Part shown: positions 36,517 to 39,255 of the stretch, piece by piece | Position numbering within the stretch: the stretch's first letter is position 1 | How the letters are laid out: every line of letters begins with the position of its first letter | Virus record (IMG/VR): IMGVR_UViG_3300033816_000174 | Span: 1-39,255 of that record | Length of the DNA: 39,255 bases | Reading direction: 5' to 3' (one strand) | Source of the DNA: a virus | Position numbers and translations under genes: made by a program | The notes under the pieces: model-generated | The model's database searches: none | What the model saw: only the letters and a program-made list of their open reading frames with translations | What the model was told of the DNA's origin: nothing

Positions 36517-36657
36517 ATGAAGAAAAGTGAAGAGGAATTACGACGTATACAAGAATTACGGCGATCTAATGCTGCTTCCCCAATTCCTAACAAGAAAAAA
36601 TACAATAGAAAAAAATGTCAGTCCTTGATGTTAGAATTAAAGAAAGAAAGAGAGTAG
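36517..36657 (+). CDS. 46-residue basic helical protein, leaderless
   Basis: MKKSEEELRRIQELRRSNAA continues SPIPNKKKYNRKKCQSLMLE and ends KKERE. Very basic; two charged helices around a Pro/Lys linker, suggesting nucleic-acid binding. No Shine-Dalgarno; the -10 places transcription start at the ATG. The GP88-family gene follows after 4 nt. Confidence 0.72.
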   Translation: MKKSEEELRRIQELRRSNAASPIPNKKKYNRKKCQSLMLELKKERE

Positions 36658-36661
36658 CCCT

Positions 36662-37384
36662 ATGACTAAACTACTAAGAAGCAAAGATAGAAAGGTAGCC
36701 AACCTTGTCACACCAAATGGAAAACAAGCAAGCATTGCCAACACTTTCGGATTACCCGCAGGAAAGGCTTATTCATGTCCTGGAGCGACTAGCGTATGCG
36801 AGAGTGTTTGTTATGCTGGGAAACTTGAAAAGGTATTCCCAACAGTAAAGAAAAACCTATTGCATAATTGGGAGTTATTGAAAGACGCAGACCATGACAC
36901 CATGGAAGCATTGCTAGAAGAAATGATAAATGATTTCAAGAATGATTGTGTAAGGCGTGAAGCCCCTATGCTATTTCGTATTCATTGGGACGGAGACTTC
37001 TTCTCAGATGAGTATGCGTTTGCATGGAAGCATGTCATTCTTAATAATCCTGAAATTCAATTCTGGGTGTATACCCGTGTAAAGTCTGCCGCCGTAATGT
37101 TGAAGGGTATTGATAATCTATCTTTATACTATTCAACAGATAGCGAGAATAAAGATACAGGTATTGAACTTAAAAAAGATCATGGAATTAAATTAGCATA
37201 CCTTGCTAAAAACTTTCTAATAGGACAAGCAGACTTAAAGGCATTGACTAATAGACCTGGGGCTAAGTGTCCTGAAAACCTAAAGGCTATTCCCCTTATC
37301 TCTCAACAGGGTAGTGCTTGTGTGTCTTGTTCATTGTGTGTTTATAATAAATCAGACATAGTATTCTCAGCGACAAAGAAGTAA
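36662..37384 (+). CDS. GP88-family phage protein with Cys clusters
   Basis: A 240-residue protein starting MTKLLRSKDRKVANLVTPNG. It carries the family's hallmarks: CPGATSVCESVCYAG (residues about 39-53), FRIHWDGDFFSDEYAFAWKH (about 104-123), FWVYTRV (about 134-140) and a C-terminal CVSCSLCVY cluster. This matches the mycobacteriophage gene-product-88 family, whose activity is unknown. The cysteines and the HWDGDF/FWVYTR segments suggest an iron-sulfur or metal enzyme. Longest gene of the early region; expressed with the 46-residue gene. Confidence 0.9.
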   Translation: MTKLLRSKDRKVANLVTPNGKQASIANTFGLPAGKAYSCPGATSVCESVCYAGKLEKVFPTVKKNLLHNWELLKDADHDTMEALLEEMINDFKNDCVRREAPMLFRIHWDGDFFSDEYAFAWKHVILNNPEIQFWVYTRVKSAAVMLKGIDNLSLYYSTDSENKDTGIELKKDHGIKLAYLAKNFLIGQADLKALTNRPGAKCPENLKAIPLISQQGSACVSCSLCVYNKSDIVFSATKK

Positions 37385-37385
37385 C

Positions 37386-37414
37386 TTGACAGTACCGCTG
37401 GAAATTGGTAAAAT
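37386..37414 (+). promoter_or_regulatory. Near-consensus promoter TTGACA / 17 / TAAAAT
   Basis: Perfect -35 and 17-nt spacer, directly after the GP88-family stop; predicted start near 37421. It drives only a 22-residue reading frame before the next promoter. Confidence 0.7.
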
Positions 37415-37434
37415 GAAAGAAACAAGGGAGAATA

Positions 37435-37503
37435 ATGGAACTATTTATAATGGGCTTATTAGTCTTTATCTTGCTATCCGCAGGCATGGGGCATAGAAAG
37501 TGA
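37435..37503 (+). CDS. 22-residue membrane micropeptide
   Basis: MELFIMGLLVFILLSAGMGH then RK: one transmembrane helix with a short basic end. AGGGAG lies just before the ATG, and the gene has its own near-consensus promoter, a strong sign that it is expressed. Similar in plan to the 19-residue peptide at 34063. Possibly a holin-like, antiholin or membrane-signalling peptide; unproven. Confidence 0.68.
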   Translation: MELFIMGLLVFILLSAGMGHRK

Positions 37504-37514
37504 CCCAAATCACA
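37499..37514. promoter_or_regulatory. CRP-like near-match AGTGACCCAAATCACA
   Basis: One mismatch from TGTGA-N6-TCACA. It overlaps the micropeptide stop and is centred at -84.5 of the promoter at 37556. Confidence 0.42.
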
Positions 37515-37555
37515 CCCCCTAGCGTCTCACATAGTGAGAAATACTAGAAATGGAT

Positions 37556-37584
37556 TTGTATTTTTGGTATTTTTTGGCTATACT
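37556..37584 (+). promoter_or_regulatory. Sigma70-type promoter TTGTAT / 17 / TATACT
   Basis: Spacer 17 nt, predicted start near 37591, 33 nt before ATG 37624. Confidence 0.62.
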
Positions 37585-37623
37585 TAATACATAAGCAAAA
37601 CAACCTAACAGAAGGAGAAACAA

Positions 37624-37785
37624 ATGACAGTAGCAGTATCAACATACAAGGTAGGCGACCTCTACACAACACAGAAGTCAAAGGTCACAGGTACAATTCT
37701 TGAGATTGCACCAACTAACAAGAACACAGTTCGTGTAAAGTTAGATGTAAATGGCAACACACGCTGGACAACTTGGAAGGCATAA
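37624..37785 (+). CDS. 53-residue small-barrel protein
   Basis: MTVAVSTYKVGDLYTTQKSK continues VTGTILEIAPTNKNTVRVKL and ends GNTRWTTWKA. Five predicted beta strands, basic: an SH3/OB-like small barrel that could bind nucleic acid or protein. AGAAGGAG precedes the ATG. Codon use looks less AT-biased than in the micro-genes upstream, suggesting high expression. Followed by the shared 3' hairpin. Confidence 0.85.
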   Translation: MTVAVSTYKVGDLYTTQKSKVTGTILEIAPTNKNTVRVKLDVNGNTRWTTWKA

Positions 37786-37797
37786 GCCAACTATTCC

Positions 37798-37820
37798 TGA
37801 GCATGAAGTAAAACTGCTCA
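37798..37820 (+). terminator. 3' hairpin of the AGCA...TAAAACTGCT type (copy 2)
   Basis: TGAGCA / TGCTCA, 6-bp stem, loop containing GTAAAAC, 12 nt after the stop. No U tract follows (ACACAACCCC), so it may protect 3' ends or bind a protein rather than terminate by itself. Confidence 0.6.
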
Positions 37821-37864
37821 ACACAACCCCCTAACCAACACACCAAAGAAAAGGAAAATAAAAC

Positions 37865-38290
37865 ATGGCAAGAAACGGGAAATCCATCTCAGTAAAAATC
37901 GCAACACCAAAGGTAATCAAGGCACTAGAAGTTCGTCTAGCAGAACTAGAAAAGAACTATGCTAATCAAGAAACAAATGAAGCAAAGTACAAGAAGGCTT
38001 ATGAGAAGTGGCAGAAGGAACTTGTTGAGTATGCGGTAGCAAACATCAAGAAGGCAGAGAACTTTCGCACCAACTATCGTTCTTGGAATAATCAACTAAA
38101 CATTGACTTTGACCTAACAGTATCCAAAGATGGTCTGCCAGTAGAGCCTGAGCGTGACTTTGAGCAGATGGGTTCTCATACATACAAGGAACAAAAGCAA
38201 GAAATCGAAAACGCAATTCGTATTCTCAAGATGACAGATGAGGAAACAGTTAATACTAGCACTTACAATGCTATTGCTCGTTATCTCTAA
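37865..38290 (+). CDS. 141-residue coiled-coil early protein
   Basis: MARNGKSISVKIATPKVIKA continues LEVRLAELEKNYANQETNEA and KYKKAYEKWQKELVEY. Residues about 15-65 form a charged coiled coil; a second helical part (KEQKQEIENAIRILKMTDEE) follows. An N-terminal basic segment could bind DNA. Weak AAAAGGAA ribosome-binding site 10 nt from the ATG. Not recognised; the layout resembles single-strand-binding or scaffold-type early proteins only superficially. Confidence 0.87.
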   Translation: MARNGKSISVKIATPKVIKALEVRLAELEKNYANQETNEAKYKKAYEKWQKELVEYAVANIKKAENFRTNYRSWNNQLNIDFDLTVSKDGLPVEPERDFEQMGSHTYKEQKQEIENAIRILKMTDEETVNTSTYNAIARYL

Positions 38291-38306
38291 TTAGATAATA
38301 AACGAC

Positions 38307-38331
38307 CTGAGTATGTCGCTAAACTGCTCAG
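38307..38331 (+). terminator. 3' hairpin of the AGCA...TAAAACTGCT type (copy 3)
   Basis: CTGAG / CTCAG, 5-bp stem with GCTAAACTG in the loop. It lies 16 nt after the stop of the coiled-coil gene. Confidence 0.52.
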
Positions 38332-38390
38332 CCTTACCCCTTGCGTTTCACGCTATGGTTAGCAAGGATCCCCTAGGGGTATGGCACAAT

Positions 38391-38413
38391 TTGTCAGCGG
38401 TACCTAGTACAAT
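38391..38413 (+). promoter_or_regulatory. Early promoter unit: TTGTCAG / 11 / TACAAT
   Basis: TTGTCA, 11 nt, TACAAT; predicted start 38420, 25 nt before ATG 38445. The only unit of this type without a recognisable CRP-like site; a CCCCTAGGGG palindrome (38370-38379) lies just upstream. Confidence 0.62.
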
Positions 38414-38444
38414 TAAATTAACCAACTAACAGAAAGAGGCCCCC

Positions 38445-38858
38445 ATGGACCAACAAAAAGACACACACTACATGACACGAGAATTTCTTGAGTCTAAGTT
38501 AGTAGAAAACACAAACCGTATCAAGCAACTTGAAGAGCACATCCAAACAGTAACTCAGCGCTCATACGGCGAGGCTGCAGAACGTTCACGTATGCGTAAT
38601 GAAATGCAAGAGTGGACCTTGGAAGCGCTAGAGAATGGCACTTTTGATGAAGGCGTTGCAGAAGAGATTGCAAACATTTGTGGTTTTGAATTAACAAAAG
38701 AATTTGAATTAGAAGTTACAGTTCAATATTCAATTACAGTCAATGCTCGTGATGAAGAAAGTGCACAGAACTTAATTCATGATATTGATTTTGATTCAGT
38801 TTCATATGGTGAAGAAGTAACTTACTTATCATCCAGTGTTGACAGAATAGATATTTAG
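38445..38858 (+). CDS. 137-residue early protein, coiled-coil plus beta domain
   Basis: MDQQKDTHYMTREFLESKLV continues ENTNRIKQLEEHIQTVTQRS. An N-terminal coiled coil (about 12-50) is followed by FELTKEFELEVTVQYSITVN and ARDEESAQNLIHDIDFDSVS. The closing beta-alpha-beta unit (V-x-V-x-ARDEExA) occurs at the C-terminus of many small phage proteins. AGAGG precedes the ATG by 5 nt. Function unknown. Confidence 0.87.
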   Translation: MDQQKDTHYMTREFLESKLVENTNRIKQLEEHIQTVTQRSYGEAAERSRMRNEMQEWTLEALENGTFDEGVAEEIANICGFELTKEFELEVTVQYSITVNARDEESAQNLIHDIDFDSVSYGEEVTYLSSSVDRIDI

Positions 38859-38880
38859 TAGGGGGCTACTAATAAATCCT

Positions 38881-38901
38881 GAGCACGATTTAAAACTGCT
38901 C
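38881..38901 (+). terminator. 3' hairpin of the AGCA...TAAAACTGCT type (copy 4)
   Basis: GAGCA / TGCTC with TTTAAAAC in the loop, followed by CTAATTTTTATT; the copy most like a real terminator. It lies 22 nt after the stop. Confidence 0.62.
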
Positions 38902-38932
38902 CTAATTTTTATTCATGCCGTTGCATAAAAAT

Positions 38933-38963
38933 GCGGGCCGGGCCCGCTGTGATATTGATCACA
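38933..38963. promoter_or_regulatory. 15-bp GC palindrome abutting CRP/GlxR-type site
   Basis: GCGGGCCGGGCCCGC (38933-38947, perfect palindrome) is followed without gap by TGTGATATTGATCACA (38948-38963, exact TGTGA-N6-TCACA). The dyad is centred at -85.5 of the promoter unit at 39012. Confidence 0.75.
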
Positions 38964-39011
38964 ATTAAGAAATGTCCGAATTGTCCCATGATTAAGTATC
39001 CTGATTTGCAT

Positions 39012-39034
39012 TTGTCAGTCTGTCCTGTTATACT
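39012..39034 (+). promoter_or_regulatory. Early promoter unit: TTGTCAG / 11 / TATACT
   Basis: TTGTCA, 11 nt ending in TGT, TATACT (extended -10); predicted start 39041, 28 nt before ATG 39069. Closest in sequence to the unit at 33348. Confidence 0.7.
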
Positions 39035-39068
39035 TAAATCTCATCACAAAAGAAAAGGAAATAAACTC

Positions 39069-39255
39069 ATGGCACATGAACTAGAAACACAAAATGGCGT
39101 AGCATCTTTTGCATCATTTCGTGAACCTGCTTGGCATGGATTGGGTACCGTATTTACAGAAGAAAAAACAACAAGCGAAATGCTTGCTGCTGCCAATCTA
39201 AATAATTGGAATGTTCGTCTGGAAGATTTGGAAACCCCTACACATCTCACAAGCG
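39069..39255 (+). CDS. DUF932-family protein, N-terminal part (runs off window)
   Basis: MAHELETQNGVASFASFREP then AWHGLGTVFTEEKTTSEMLA: the first 62 residues. FREPAWHGLGT near residues 17-28 is the signature start of DUF932 (phage/plasmid-like TIGR03299) proteins, usually about 300-400 residues and involved in plasmid/phage DNA metabolism by context, activity unknown. AAAGGAAA precedes the ATG. The remainder lies beyond the right edge. Confidence 0.88.
   Translation, partial: MAHELETQNGVASFASFREPAWHGLGTVFTEEKTTSEMLAAANLNNWNVRLEDLETPTHLTS

Noticed and set aside
1-39255. Integrase, attachment site or lysogeny module
   Set aside because: No recombinase, excisionase or clear repressor gene is visible; lytic or temperate life cannot be decided from this window.

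Overview
This window is a piece of a tailed bacteriophage genome (Caudoviricetes). It is AT-rich by eye, almost fully coding, and has no rRNA, tRNA, integrase or CRISPR array that I can see. The head genes (PBSX-type portal, prohead protease with fused scaffold, HK97-like capsid protein, connectors) and a very large set of tail-fibre genes establish the phage identity. My best guess for the host is a low-GC aquatic actinobacterium (Nanopelagicales-like). The supports are a B12-dependent class II ribonucleotide reductase, GP88 and DUF932 family genes known from actinophages, CRP/GlxR-type sites (TGTGA-N6-TCACA), and many start codons placed exactly at predicted transcription starts (leaderless mRNAs). 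Several tail-fibre families also resemble those of aquatic T4-like phages, so the host call is inference.

Layout. Positions 1-31863 are a late, structural block read leftward (minus strand). From right to left it holds a holin-like membrane protein, baseplate or fibre-attachment genes, a fibre region of about 17 kb (three glycine-rich adhesins, FN3 domains, repeated fibre modules, a sulfotransferase-like gene), nrdJ, a 1205-residue LamG-like protein, portal, protease/scaffold, capsid, a small capsid-arm paralogue and head-tail connectors running off the left edge. One plus-strand gene, an exported lysozyme-like protein at 19283-19849 with its own promoter and a bidirectional terminator, interrupts this block. 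Positions 31277-32103 are a divergent control region with repeated dyads. Positions 32104-39255 are an early-type block of very small genes, mostly plus strand, with one four-gene minus-strand operon at 32498-33057. It ends with a GP88-family gene, coiled-coil proteins and the start of a DUF932 gene.

Regulation is the most striking content. Late genes are preceded by at least 15 minus-strand copies of an extended -10 element (TGnTATAAT or TGnTATACT) with no visible -35. About ten genes in the window begin within 0-3 nt of the predicted start. Early operons use a different unit: a GC-rich palindrome, then a CRP-like dyad, then TTGTCAG exactly 11 nt before a -10 hexamer. The dyads lie at about -54, -64, -74 and -85, i.e. 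on one helical face. Two perfect DnaA boxes lie among them and may mark an origin. Several early operons end in a shared hairpin with a TAAAACTGCT right side.

Many genes, including some of 19-60 codons, were identified by reading the sequence directly. Starts were moved where a Shine-Dalgarno sequence or -10 element decided them.
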